A stretch of DNA of 64,000 nucleotides. Source: Gemmobacter nectariphilus. GTDB lineage: Bacteria > Pseudomonadota > Alphaproteobacteria > Rhodobacterales > Rhodobacteraceae. The notes under the pieces were generated by a model that was not told where the DNA came from, did no database searches, and saw only the letters and a program-made list of their open reading frames with translations. How positions within the stretch are numbered: the stretch's first letter is position 1; each line of letters begins with the position of its first letter. Shown piece by piece: positions 9,683 to 17,908 of this stretch. Position numbers and translations under genes: made by a program. Location: positions 62,001-126,000 of the forward strand of contig DYMU01000004.1 in the NCBI GenBank assembly GCA_020721445.1, read 5' to 3'.

Positions 9683-9711
9683 CAGGTAAGACAAGCAGCG
9701 GCGCAGGTCAA
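9683..9711 (-). promoter_or_regulatory. Promoter of tRNA-Gly
   Basis: On the minus strand, TTGACC (9711-9706) and TACCTG (9688-9683) are separated by 17 bp. The -10 ends 9 nt before the tRNA 5' end, as expected for a short pre-tRNA leader. The -10 is a weak match; the -35 is strong. Confidence 0.55.
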
Positions 9712-9895
9712 GCGGGGTGCGGCGAAATCAATGTGGTTTGGCGATGTGAAGACCCCCCGATACTTGGGATCAGGGGGCAGAACACGCGCGTGCCGGGGCA
9801 AACCCTTGGGGACAGTGAACAGGCGCGCCACCGACACGCGCGGCAAGGCACGCGAGGGGAGAGTGATGACCCCCCGCGCAACCAAGCTTGGGCGC

Positions 9896-10438
9896 TTACA
9901 TGGCGGGCAGCAGCACCGTGTCGATCACATGGATCACGCCGTTCGATTGCTTGACGTCGGCGATGGTGACGGTGGCGACATTGCCCATGCCGTCCTTGAT
10001 CTTGATGGCATCGCCATCTTTCATCGCGGTGAACTCACACCCGCCGACCATGGCCACCGGGTGCATGCCCTTGTCATCGGCGATCATCTTGTCGATGTCG
10101 GCGGCCATCGCATTGGCAGCCACCACGTGGCAGGTCAGGATCTTGACCAGTTGGTCCTTGTTTTCCGGCTTGAGCAGGGTTTCCACCGTGCCTGCGGGCA
10201 GTTTGGCAAAGGCGGCGTTGGTCGGCGCAAACACGGTGAACGGGCCTTCACCCGACAGCGTTTCCACCAGACCGGCGGCCTGCACCGCGGCCACCAGCGT
10301 GGTGTGATCGGCCGAGTTCACGGCGTTTTCAACGATGGTCTTGGTGTCATACATCGCGGCACCACCCACCATCGGGTTTTCGGCAAAGGCAGTGACGGCG
10401 GACAGGGCAAGGATCGAGGCGGCAAGGGTCAGTTTCAT
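9896..10438 (-). CDS. Secreted fasciclin-domain protein
   Basis: 180 residues. An N-terminal signal peptide ([19 protein letters not shown]) is followed by a single FAS1 domain: [20 protein letters not shown], the H1 motif [20 protein letters not shown], and the H2 region ending [17 protein letters not shown]1 domains act in adhesion or matrix interactions. The open frame runs 11 codons further upstream, but the ATG at 10438 gives the proper signal peptide. It lies directly downstream of an anti-sigma/ECF-sigma pair in the same direction, mirroring the sigK-rskA-fasciclin linkage known from mycobacteria, so it is a probable target of that sigma factor. Confidence 0.93.
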   Translation of the reverse strand: MKLTLAASILALSAVTAFAENPMVGGAAMYDTKTIVENAVNSADHTTLVAAVQAAGLVETLSGEGPFTVFAPTNAAFAKLPAGTVETLLKPENKDQLVKILTCHVVAANAMAADIDKMIADDKGMHPVAMVGGCEFTAMKDGDAIKIKDGMGNVATVTIADVKQSNGVIHVIDTVLLPAM

Positions 10439-10486
10439 CGGGTGTTCTCCGGTGTGCCAAGGCAGGACCACCCTGCCTTCCCCATC

Positions 10487-10515
10487 GTTACGGGGCGGAA
10501 CCGGTGCGAGTTTCA
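10487..10515 (-). promoter_or_regulatory. Candidate ECF-type promoter of the fasciclin gene
   Basis: Minus strand TGAAAC, 17-bp spacer, CGTAAC, with the -10 element 49 nt upstream of the fasciclin start. The GAAAC/CGTAA pattern resembles ECF promoters in general. No second copy was found in front of the sigma gene, so the assignment is tentative. Confidence 0.3.
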
Positions 10516-10554
10516 GGCCGGTGTTATTTTCCGCGCCGTTTCACGCTGCTGTGA

Positions 10555-11205
10555 TCAAGCCCCGATTTCGGCGGTCAGGATCACCGGGCCGGTGGGTGCG
10601 CTGGTGGGCGATCCGCCCGCCGGTTCGACCGACACCGCCAGCACCCAGCCTTGCGGCGGGCGCGGCGTGTCCACCTGCAAAGGTGCCGCGCCCAACAGCC
10701 CCAGCGACACAGGCGCGCTACCGGGCGCGATGATCCACAACTGATGGCTTTGGCCAGCCGGCGCAGGCAGGCCCGCGATTTGGCGGACAGTCAGGCGGTT
10801 GCCGTCATGGCGGGCCTCATAGGCCAGGGGCGCATCGCTGGCACTGAGCGTCGCCAGAAGCGGTGCTTTTGGCGCAGGCGCGACCATGACAAGCACCCCA
10901 ACCGCCAAAGCCGCCGCCGCCGCGGCCCCGGCCAGCCAAGACCGCCAACCCCGGCGCGCAGTGGCAGGTTTTGGGAACAACCGCGCCTCGATCTGCGGCA
11001 ACAGGTCGGGCAGGGGGGCCGGATCGTAGCCGTCGTTCAACGGCGACAGCCGCACCTCCCACGCCGTCACGCGGGCAGCAATCTGCGCCCCGGCCTTGAT
11101 CCGCGCCTCCACCGCCAAGCGCGCGGCCAGGTCCAGCACGCCCAGCACATATTCCCCGGCCAAGGCATCGTCGTCATCTTCGGGCGTCAAAGGGGCGTCG
11201 GTCAT
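10555..11205 (-). CDS. Membrane anti-sigma factor (RskA-like)
   Basis: 216 residues from the ATG inside the sigma-factor stop (ATGA overlap); an in-frame ATG four codons earlier is less likely. The N-terminal cytoplasmic part LAGEYVLGVLDLAARLAVEA is the zinc-free anti-sigma domain typical of RskA-type regulators of SigK. A single membrane helix lies at about residues 88-110, and the periplasmic C-terminus (about 115-216) is the RskA domain with GQSHQLWIIAPGSAPVSLG. It should hold the adjacent ECF sigma factor inactive until an envelope signal triggers its release. Confidence 0.88.
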   Translation of the reverse strand: MTDAPLTPEDDDDALAGEYVLGVLDLAARLAVEARIKAGAQIAARVTAWEVRLSPLNDGYDPAPLPDLLPQIEARLFPKPATARRGWRSWLAGAAAAAALAVGVLVMVAPAPKAPLLATLSASDAPLAYEARHDGNRLTVRQIAGLPAPAGQSHQLWIIAPGSAPVSLGLLGAAPLQVDTPRPPQGWVLAVSVEPAGGSPTSAPTGPVILTAEIGA

Positions 11206-11747
11206 TGGTCCAGACACTCCTTCAATTTCAGCAAGCTGCGCCGCAACCAGGTGCGCATGGTGTTCAAGGGCACGGCATGGCGCGCGGCAAGGGCGTCATA
11301 GGACAGCCCGTCCAGATAGGCGCCACGCACCGCCTGCGCCTTTGCCGGTTCCAGCGTGTCAAAACACTCGGCCACCCGCCGCGCCTCGCCCAAAGCGATC
11401 AGCCGGTGCTCGGCGCGCGGCGACTGGTCGGGGATCAACTCCGCCGCGCCGTCTTCGGCTTGTTCGGGCCTGCGGGCGCGCAAACGGTCAATCGCGTGAT
11501 TGCGGGTCAGCGCAACCAGCCAGGCCATGCCAACCCCGCGCGCCGCATCATAGCGCCCCGCCCGCAGCCAGACCCGTGTGAACACCTCTTGCAACGCATC
11601 CTCCGCTTCTGCCCTTGTGCCCAGGATACGCAGCAGAACCCCCATAAGTTTCGGCCCGGCTGTGTGGTACAGCACACCAAAGGCCGCGCGGTCCTGTCGT
11701 GCCACGCGTTCCAGCAGCAGGCAGATGTCGGTTCGCGCCTCGGGCAT
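11202..11747 (-). CDS. ECF-family RNA polymerase sigma factor (SigK-like)
   Basis: 181 residues from the ATG at 11747 (MPEARTDICLLLERVARQDR). Region 2 contains AEDALQEVFTRVWLRAGRYD and the -10 recognition stretch GMAWLVALTRNHAIDRLRAR. Region 4 ends with the helix-turn-helix LSYDALAARHAVPLNTMRTW. The frame runs 23 codons further upstream, into the end of the corrinoid-activator gene, so the internal ATG is preferred. Its stop overlaps the anti-sigma start, which fixes their ratio. It belongs to the class paired with RskA-like anti-sigmas and fasciclin targets. Confidence 0.9.
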   Translation of the reverse strand: MPEARTDICLLLERVARQDRAAFGVLYHTAGPKLMGVLLRILGTRAEAEDALQEVFTRVWLRAGRYDAARGVGMAWLVALTRNHAIDRLRARRPEQAEDGAAELIPDQSPRAEHRLIALGEARRVAECFDTLEPAKAQAVRGAYLDGLSYDALAARHAVPLNTMRTWLRRSLLKLKECLDQ

Positions 11748-11757
11748 GGCGGACACC

Positions 11758-13794
11758 CTATCCACGTCGGCGCCGCCGACCATCACCGCCACTGCCTTGG
11801 GTGTTGAACGACACATTTGGCAAGGTCAGCGTCGAGAACAGGTTGGGGAACGGGTCCACCGCATGCGGAATGGCATTGGCGTTGACGAAATGTTCCTGAA
11901 ACCGCGGCTCGATGGCGGTTTCCACCTTGTGGATGTCATGCACCACCGCCTCGATCTGGTCGCGCGCCGCCACATTGCACAGCGCAATGCGTGCGCCAGT
12001 GCCAGCGGCATTGCCGGCGCTGGTGACATTGGCAAGGGGCGCATCGGGGATCATGCCCAGCACCATCGCATGTTTGGGGCTGATATGCGCGCCAAACGCC
12101 CCGGCAAGCGTGATGCGGTCAACGTGGTCGATGCCCATTTCGTCCATCAACAGCCGCGCCCCGGCATACAGCGCCGATTTCGCAAGCTGGATGGCGCGGA
12201 TGTCGCCTTGGGTCACCATGATGCGCGGCCCACCCTCGCTGGTGGCATCATGCAGCAGATAGCTGTGGGTGCGTCCTTCGGGGATGGATCGCAGCGTGCC
12301 GGTCTGATCCGGCCCGCCGATCAGGCCGCCCGGGTCCACCAGCCCCGCCATCCGCATTTCGGCCACCGCCTCGATGATGCCCGACCCGCAGATGCCGGTG
12401 ATGCCGGATGTGGCGGTCGCTTCGGCAAAACCCGGATCATCCGACCACAGATCACACCCGATCACCCGAAACCGCGGTTCCTTGGTGACGGGGTCAATCT
12501 CGACCCGTTCAATTGCACCGGGGGCGGCCCGCTGGCCGGAACTTATCTGCGCGCCTTCAAACGCGGGGCCCGTGGGCGAGGAACAGGCCAGCACCCGATG
12601 CTTGTTGCCCAGAAGGATCTCGGCATTGGTACCGACATCGACGATCAACACCATCTCGTCCGACTTGCCCGGCTGTTCCGACAGCGCCACCGCCGCCGCA
12701 TCGGCCCCGACATGCCCGGCGATGCAGGGCAGGATATAGACCCTTGCGGCCCGGTTGATCGCCGCCATATCCAGATCGCGCGCATCCAGTGACAGGCTGC
12801 CCGAGGTGGCAAGTGCAAACGGCGCTTGGCCCAGTTCGACCGGATCAATCCCCAGCAGCAGATGGTGCATCACCGGGTTGCAGACCACGACCACGTCATA
12901 AATGCTGGCCGGATCAACCCCACCTTCAGCCGCAATCGACAGTGCCAGATCGTTGATCGCCGCGCGCACGACGCTGGTCATTTCCACATCGCCGCCGGGG
13001 TTCATCATCACATAGGAAACCCGGCTCATCAGATCCTCGCCAAAGCGGATCTGCGGGTTCATAACCCCGCCCGAGGCCAGCACCCGGCCATCGCGCAAAT
13101 CGCACAGATGCGCCGCGATGGTGGTGGAACCAAGGTCGATCGCCAGCCCGTGAATCGCCCCGTCATGAAAGCCGGGCCAGAGGTCAAGGATGCGCGGCGT
13201 GGCATCATGGTTGCCCTTGTGCAGCGCGACGGTCACGGTCCAGTTGCCCTTGCGCAACACCGGCTGCAAGCGGCGCAAAAGGGCCAGATCGGCGGTCACA
13301 TCGGCCACCTGCCACTGGTCGCGCAGCGCAAGCGCCAGACGTTCGAAATCGCCGGTGGGTTCGTGCATGTCGGGTTCGGCCACCTCGACATACAACAGGC
13401 GGGTTGCGGGGTCCATTTCGATCACCCGCTCGGTCACCGATTTGCGGATCACCTGTTTATGCAGCTGGCTTTCGGGCGGCACGTCGATCACCACATCGCC
13501 CATGATCCGGGCCTGACAGCCCAGACGGCGGCCATTTGCCAGACCGCGCTTTTGCTTGTAGCGATCTTCCACCGCGTTCCAGTCGCTGAGCGCGTCTGCC
13601 GCCACCGTGACGCCATGCTTGGAAAACGTGCCATACCCGGGGCTGATCTGACATTTGGAGCAGATGCCGCGCCCGCCGCAGACGGAATCAAGGTCCACCC
13701 CCAACTGCCGCGCAGCCGCAAGCACCGGGGTGCCCAGTGGCACACGCCCGCGCTTGCCCGAAGGCGTGAAGATCACAAGCGCGTCGTCTGACAT
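11758..13794 (-). CDS. RamA/RACo-like ASKHA corrinoid-reactivating ferredoxin protein
   Basis: 678 residues. The N-terminus is a [2Fe-2S] ferredoxin domain with cysteines at 39, 45, 48 (CGGRGICSKC) and 93. The middle and C-terminal parts are an ASKHA ATPase-like domain with GLAIDLGSTTIAAHL, the second phosphate loop LIVDVGTNAEILLG, and GICGSGIIEAVAEM. Such proteins use ATP and low-potential electrons to return inactive Co(II) corrinoid to Co(I). In Phaeobacter a RamA-like protein is reported to be needed by a split methionine synthase. The neighbouring pterin-binding methyltransferase supports that or a related demethylation role. The gene ends 10 bp before the sigma start. Confidence 0.9.
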   Translation of the reverse strand: MSDDALVIFTPSGKRGRVPLGTPVLAAARQLGVDLDSVCGGRGICSKCQISPGYGTFSKHGVTVAADALSDWNAVEDRYKQKRGLANGRRLGCQARIMGDVVIDVPPESQLHKQVIRKSVTERVIEMDPATRLLYVEVAEPDMHEPTGDFERLALALRDQWQVADVTADLALLRRLQPVLRKGNWTVTVALHKGNHDATPRILDLWPGFHDGAIHGLAIDLGSTTIAAHLCDLRDGRVLASGGVMNPQIRFGEDLMSRVSYVMMNPGGDVEMTSVVRAAINDLALSIAAEGGVDPASIYDVVVVCNPVMHHLLLGIDPVELGQAPFALATSGSLSLDARDLDMAAINRAARVYILPCIAGHVGADAAAVALSEQPGKSDEMVLIVDVGTNAEILLGNKHRVLACSSPTGPAFEGAQISSGQRAAPGAIERVEIDPVTKEPRFRVIGCDLWSDDPGFAEATATSGITGICGSGIIEAVAEMRMAGLVDPGGLIGGPDQTGTLRSIPEGRTHSYLLHDATSEGGPRIMVTQGDIRAIQLAKSALYAGARLLMDEMGIDHVDRITLAGAFGAHISPKHAMVLGMIPDAPLANVTSAGNAAGTGARIALCNVAARDQIEAVVHDIHKVETAIEPRFQEHFVNANAIPHAVDPFPNLFSTLTLPNVSFNTQGSGGDGRRRRRG

Positions 13795-13857
13795 GGGGTC
13801 TCTCCTGCTGCGCTGGTTTTAGCGGCTTTCGACGCAGCGGCAATATGCGGGGGGCCA

Positions 13858-13968
13858 TGATTTATCTGCGATAAATCAGGATCATGATCTTTCTGCGAAA
13901 GATCGTGTATATCGCAGATAAACCGGAGTTTTCGCAGAAAACTCGGTGAACGAATTTCTCGCAGGGAA
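13858..13968. repeat. Array of five CTGCG-centred palindromes
   Basis: Five inverted repeats share a 5-bp asymmetric centre CTGCG or its complement CGCAG. Centres fall at 13868, 13895, 13915, 13935 and 13962, with spacings 27, 20, 20 and 27. Sites 1, 2 and 4 are perfect: tgatttat-ctgcg-ataaatca, gatcttt-ctgcg-aaagatc and gagtttt-cgcag-aaaactc. Site 3 has one mismatch and site 5 is degenerate. The array fills the gap between the small gene and the corrinoid activator. It could be an operator cluster or a series of RNA hairpins; no T-runs follow the stems. Confidence 0.85.
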
Positions 13969-13972
13969 TGCG

Positions 13973-14200
13973 TCAGAACAGCATCTGAACCGGCCGCGGG
14001 TCGCAGACCACGATGAACTGATCGCCCGCCCGCAACAGGTGAAACCCGCGTGCCCGCACCTCGTGCACAAAGCGATCTTGCCCGATCTCGCGCTGCACCC
14101 AATGCACACTGCGGCGCACCACACCGCCACGCGCCTGCTTGGCCGAGAACACCTGATCGACCCAATAATCTGCGTTGCTCTGTCTGATGATTGTTTCCAT
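13973..14200 (-). CDS. Small conserved protein in the one-carbon cluster
   Basis: 75 residues: METIIRQSNADYWVDQVFSA at the N-terminus and AGDQFIVVCDPRPVQMLF at the C-terminus, with a basic middle. No signal peptide or membrane segment. It lies between the pterin-binding methyltransferase and the corrinoid activator on the same strand, 38 bp after the former. The composition and position look like a real gene rather than a chance frame, but no clear Shine-Dalgarno sequence precedes the ATG and I cannot assign a function. Confidence 0.6.
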   Translation of the reverse strand: METIIRQSNADYWVDQVFSAKQARGGVVRRSVHWVQREIGQDRFVHEVRARGFHLLRAGDQFIVVCDPRPVQMLF

Positions 14201-14238
14201 GCGGCCAGACTACCGGCCCCATGGTTAACACAAGGTTA

Positions 14239-15219
14239 TCACGCACGCCCACGCCGTCCGCCGCGACGCCCGCCCGCCGATTGCGCCTGCGCCGCCGAGG
14301 CTTCGGCAAAGGTCATCCCGCCCTCGACCGCCTCCAGCACCTTGGCAAAGCGGATCCACTCGCCGCCGTTGGCATCGTGGTTCATCAGGAAATTGGCGGC
14401 GCGGATCGCCTCCATTTCCACCTGACGGACCGGGTTCATGATGGCGGATGTCATGCCGGCACCAATGGCCATCGGCAGGAAGGCCGCGTTGATACCGTGG
14501 CGCTGCGGCAGGCCAAAGCTGATGTTGGATGCGCCGCAGGTGGTGTTCACGCCCAATTCCTCGCGCAGGCGGCGCACAAGGGCAAAGACCTGATGCCCGG
14601 CGGTTGCCATCGCCCCGATCGGCATCACCAGCGGGTCAACCACGATGTCATGCGCCGGAATGCCGAAATCGGCGGCGCGCTGCACGATCTTTTTCGCCAC
14701 GGCAAAACGCACATCGGGGTCTTGGCTGATGCCGGTATCGTCGTTGGAAATCGCCACCACCGGCACGTTGTATTTCTTGACCAGCGGCAGCACCAGTTCC
14801 AACCGCTCTTCCTCACCCGTGACCGAGTTCAACAACGGGCGGCCTTCGCAGGCGGCAAGACCTGCCTCCAACGCTGCGGGAACCGAGCTGTCGATGCACA
14901 AGGGCACGTCAACCGTGCCTTGGATCATTTCGATCAGCGCCTTCATCAGGGGCGGTTCGACAAAATTGTTGTCGGCATAACGCGGATCTTCCGCCATCTT
15001 GTTGGTGAACACCGCGCCCGAATTCACATCCAGCACCATGGCCCCACAGGCGACCTGCTCCAGCGCATCGCGCAAGACCGTGTCGAAATTGCCTGCCTCC
15101 AGTTCGGCGGCCAGCTTCTTGCGTCCGGTCGGGTTGATCCGCTCACCGATCACGCAGAACGGTTCATCAAAACCGATGGTGACGGTTTTCGTTTTCGATT
15201 CAATAACGGTGCGGGTCAT
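14239..15219 (-). CDS. Methyltetrahydrofolate:corrinoid methyltransferase (pterin-binding domain protein)
   Basis: 326 residues with the DHPS-like TIM-barrel fold of the pterin-binding domain of MetH and of MeTr proteins: FCVIGERINPTGRKKLAAEL at the N-terminus, then ACGAMVLDVNSGA, VPLCIDSSVPAALEAGLAAC and NTTCGASNISFGLP. It would move a methyl group between 5-methyltetrahydrofolate and a corrinoid protein. There is no cobalamin-binding or homocysteine domain in the chain, so partners must be encoded elsewhere, as in the split methionine synthase described in Phaeobacter. The tail is Gly/Arg-rich. It starts 15 bp after the MetF-like gene. Confidence 0.9.
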   Translation of the reverse strand: MTRTVIESKTKTVTIGFDEPFCVIGERINPTGRKKLAAELEAGNFDTVLRDALEQVACGAMVLDVNSGAVFTNKMAEDPRYADNNFVEPPLMKALIEMIQGTVDVPLCIDSSVPAALEAGLAACEGRPLLNSVTGEEERLELVLPLVKKYNVPVVAISNDDTGISQDPDVRFAVAKKIVQRAADFGIPAHDIVVDPLVMPIGAMATAGHQVFALVRRLREELGVNTTCGASNISFGLPQRHGINAAFLPMAIGAGMTSAIMNPVRQVEMEAIRAANFLMNHDANGGEWIRFAKVLEAVEGGMTFAEASAAQAQSAGGRRGGRRGRA

Positions 15220-15234
15220 TCTTAAGCCTTTACA

Positions 15235-16176
15235 TTAAGCAGCTATGGCGGGTCTGCCCGAGGCGCCGCCGTTGTCCATCAGCCATTGGGCGCAGGTCTT
15301 GATACCGCCCAGCGGAAAAAAGTGCACCTGTTCGATGCCAAAGCCGCGAGTGGCTGTCTTGTGTGCGGCCAGATCGGCCAACAGCTCGGTCGGCTGGTAG
15401 GGCATCAGCAGCTTGGTCACATCCATCGCGCGCTTTTGCAAGACCTTCAAGGAAGAGCCGACACCGCAGGCAATGGCGAACTTGATCAGGGTTTGCAGCT
15501 TGGCAGGCCCCGCCACGCCGATGTGGACGGGCAGCGACACACCCTCGGCCTGCAAGCGGTTGACCCATGCAATCACCGGGGCCGCATCAAAGCAGAACTG
15601 CGTGGCCATAGCCATTTTCGCGTCGGTGCGTTCCGCAAAAGCCGATTTCCAGCGCGCGGCCTGCATCACCATGCGGTCTGACCCGTCGGGATCAATGTCC
15701 TTGTTGCCCTCGGGGTGGCCTGCCACATGCAGCCGGTCAAACCCGTCAAACGCCCCGGATTCAAGAAGTTGCATCGAGGTGTGAAAGTCGCCCACCGGCT
15801 GCGCCGCGCCACCGGCCAGCAACAGACCCTGCCGCACGCCGGCATCACGGTAGCGCGCAACCCAACCGGTCAGTGTGGCGCGGTCCTTGATGATCCGGGC
15901 CGGAAAATGCGGCATCGCGGTAAAGCCTTCTTCGGCCAGACGGCGGGCGGTGGCCACCATGTCTTTGATCGGGGTGCCGTCGATATGGGCGATGTACACC
16001 CTTGTTCCCGCCGGCAGCAGTGTGCGGAAGTCGTCGATCTTTTCAGCGGTGCGCGGCATCACCTCGATGGAATAGCCCTTCAGCAACGCCTCAAGCCGCG
16101 ACTGGGGCAAGGCGGGCAAGCCCGGCAGTCTGGGCAGCAGGTTGAACAAGGCCATCACTCTTTCCCTCGGGGTCAT
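15235..16176 (-). CDS. Methylenetetrahydrofolate reductase family protein
   Basis: 313 residues. The barrel resembles MetF: YSIEVMPRTAEKIDDF near the N-terminus, a segment GFTAMPHFPARIIKDRATL matching the folate-binding strand, and LPVHIGVAGPAKLQTLIKFA near the C-terminus. MetF reduces methylenetetrahydrofolate to the 5-methyl form, exactly the donor for the next gene. Lengths and motifs differ from enterobacterial MetF, so this is the divergent alphaproteobacterial type and could work in either direction in demethylation pathways. It is 11 bp after the small 'virulence factor' gene and 15 bp before the methyltransferase. Confidence 0.87.
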   Translation of the reverse strand: MTPRERVMALFNLLPRLPGLPALPQSRLEALLKGYSIEVMPRTAEKIDDFRTLLPAGTRVYIAHIDGTPIKDMVATARRLAEEGFTAMPHFPARIIKDRATLTGWVARYRDAGVRQGLLLAGGAAQPVGDFHTSMQLLESGAFDGFDRLHVAGHPEGNKDIDPDGSDRMVMQAARWKSAFAERTDAKMAMATQFCFDAAPVIAWVNRLQAEGVSLPVHIGVAGPAKLQTLIKFAIACGVGSSLKVLQKRAMDVTKLLMPYQPTELLADLAAHKTATRGFGIEQVHFFPLGGIKTCAQWLMDNGGASGRPAIAA

Positions 16177-16187
16177 GCGCTGCGCTT

Positions 16188-16490
16188 TCAGCCTTTTGCC
16201 CAGCCGTCGGCCGCGATCAGGTCTTTCAGATGCTCGGTGTCATAGCGGGCTTCCAGACGCGCGGCTTCGGTCTGCGCAACCTCCATGTCGTCGCCTTCCA
16301 CCGTATAGGCCGCCGCCTTGCGCCATTCGGCAAGATAGGCATCGGCATCCTTGGCCCCCACCTTCATCGCGCAACGGTCGATCGCCTGTTCAAAGCGTTC
16401 CGACAGTTGCACCTTGGCCCCGCGCCGCCCCTTGCCCACAATCACCTGGGCGGGAATGTCGCGCCAAAACACCACCGTGACCTCTGCCAT
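16188..16490 (-). CDS. Small protein of the 'virulence factor' (PF13769-like) family
   Basis: 100 residues from the ATG at 16490 (MAEVTVVFWRDIPAQVIVGK). The chain is one compact alpha/beta domain with RFEQAIDRCAMKVGAKDADA in the middle. The family name is historical and does not establish a role in virulence. It is the first gene of the leftward one-carbon operon, so a supporting role in folate or corrinoid methyl transfer is plausible. Longer upstream starts would add an atypical basic extension and are not used. Confidence 0.75.
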   Translation of the reverse strand: MAEVTVVFWRDIPAQVIVGKGRRGAKVQLSERFEQAIDRCAMKVGAKDADAYLAEWRKAAAYTVEGDDMEVAQTEAARLEARYDTEHLKDLIAADGWAKG

Positions 16491-16771
16491 GCCGTGATTC
16501 CCTTCATTCCCAAGACCCTGTTCTAATCGCCCGCCCGCGACAAAAGCGTGCGTTTTCGACACAGCACGGCGCGGACGCGACCCGCGCCATACCTGACAGG
16601 GATGTAATGCAAACCGGCCGTCGCGGCGACGGGGGAAAATACGAATATTTCTCATGCAGATCATGCATGAAGCCTGTGTAACGCTGCGATGACGCCCGTT
16701 TTGCCGGATCACCGCTTGCGACAGGGGGGGATCGGCGCTACCTTCACATCAACAACTAATGGAGGGCGGAT

Positions 16772-17908
16772 ATGACGCCCGAGCGTCCCCGGGGGGGGGA
16801 CGCATCGCAAACATCGGTCGAGCCGGAAAATGGCTCCCGTGTCATCGACTCGTCACCCCCTCACAAGCCGGGGTCAGGCACGCTGTATGCGGCGCTTGAT
16901 CTGGGCACGAACAGTTGCCGAATGCTGATTGCCCAACCCAAGGGCAGCCAGTTCACGGTCGTGGACAGTTTTTCAAAGACTGTCCAGCTTGGCGTGGGGC
17001 TGGAAGCCTCGGGCCGGCTTTCGCGTGCGTCGATGGGGCGAACGGTGCAGGCCCTGCGGATCTGCCAGAAAAAGATCGAGCGTCACGGTGTGGTGCGGAT
17101 GCGTCTGGTCGCGACCGAGGCCTGTCGCCGCGCCCGCAACGCGCGCGATTTCATCCGTCAGGTCAAACGCGAAACCGGCCTTCAGCTTGAAATCATCCCG
17201 CCCGAAGAAGAGGCGCGCCTTGCGGTCATCTCTTGTGCGCCACTGGTGAATGTGCGGACAAAGCAGCTTTTGGTCGTCGATATCGGCGGCGGGTCTACCG
17301 AACTGGTGTGGATCGACCTGTCTGGCGTGGCCCCAGAGGATCGACCGCGCGCCATCATGGGGCTGCACAGCGGCTTTCAGGCCCAGCCCGAAGGTGGTGC
17401 GAGGGTGGTGGACTGGATTTCGGTGCCGCTGGGGGTGGCAACCCTGCGCGACCAGTTCATTGATGTCGATGACGATGCCGCCCGCTTTGCGCTGATGAGC
17501 TGGTTCTTTGAAGAACAACTGGCCAGCTTTTCGCCCTACAACGCCCAGCACCCGCGCGAAGGGTTTCAGATCATCGGCACCTCTGGCACGGTGACAACCG
17601 TTGCGGCCAGCTATATCGGCCTGCGCCGCTATGACCGCACCAAGGTTGACGGCTTGCAAATGACCAGCGATCAGATCGACTTTGTGATCCGCGATTACCT
17701 GTCGCTTGGCCCCGAAGGCCGCCGCACCGACCCGCGCATTGGCCGTGATCGGCATGCGCTGATCATGTCGGGCGCGGCTATCCTTCAGGCGCTGATGCGG
17801 ATATGGCCGACCGACCGGCTTTCAGTGGCCGACCGTGGCCTGCGCGAAGGGCTGCTTTATGCCCAGATGACCGCCGATGGCGTGTTGACCGAAGGACCAT
17901 TCGAATGA
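16772..17908 (+). CDS. Ppx/GppA-family phosphatase
   Basis: 378 residues. Exopolyphosphatase or guanosine pentaphosphate phosphohydrolase of the actin-like ATPase superfamily. Conserved loops are [18 protein letters not shown], the catalytic-glutamate stretch [29 protein letters not shown] and [15 protein letters not shown]. At 378 residues it lacks the C-terminal HD domain of E. coli Ppx/GppA. A GGAGG Shine-Dalgarno lies 7 nt before the ATG. It overlaps rlmE by 4 bp. Confidence 0.92.
   Translation: MTPERPRGGDASQTSVEPENGSRVIDSSPPHKPGSGTLYAALDLGTNSCRMLIAQPKGSQFTVVDSFSKTVQLGVGLEASGRLSRASMGRTVQALRICQKKIERHGVVRMRLVATEACRRARNARDFIRQVKRETGLQLEIIPPEEEARLAVISCAPLVNVRTKQLLVVDIGGGSTELVWIDLSGVAPEDRPRAIMGLHSGFQAQPEGGARVVDWISVPLGVATLRDQFIDVDDDAARFALMSWFFEEQLASFSPYNAQHPREGFQIIGTSGTVTTVAASYIGLRRYDRTKVDGLQMTSDQIDFVIRDYLSLGPEGRRTDPRIGRDRHALIMSGAAILQALMRIWPTDRLSVADRGLREGLLYAQMTADGVLTEGPFE

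Noticed and set aside
9682..9885. 67-codon minus-strand frame upstream of tRNA-Gly
   Set aside because: It overlaps the tRNA promoter region and has no credible composition or ribosome site.
9101..10744. 547-codon plus-strand frame across ridA, tRNA-Gly and the fasciclin gene
   Set aside because: It runs through a tRNA and antisense to two well supported genes; the translation is a His/Gly/Arg-rich shadow.
13858..13968. Rho-independent terminators
   Set aside because: Stems are clear but none is followed by a T-run, and five in a row would be superfluous.
13795..13972. Cobalamin riboswitch before the corrinoid activator
   Set aside because: The gap is filled by small palindromes and lacks a B12-box-like sequence or the long multi-stem layout.
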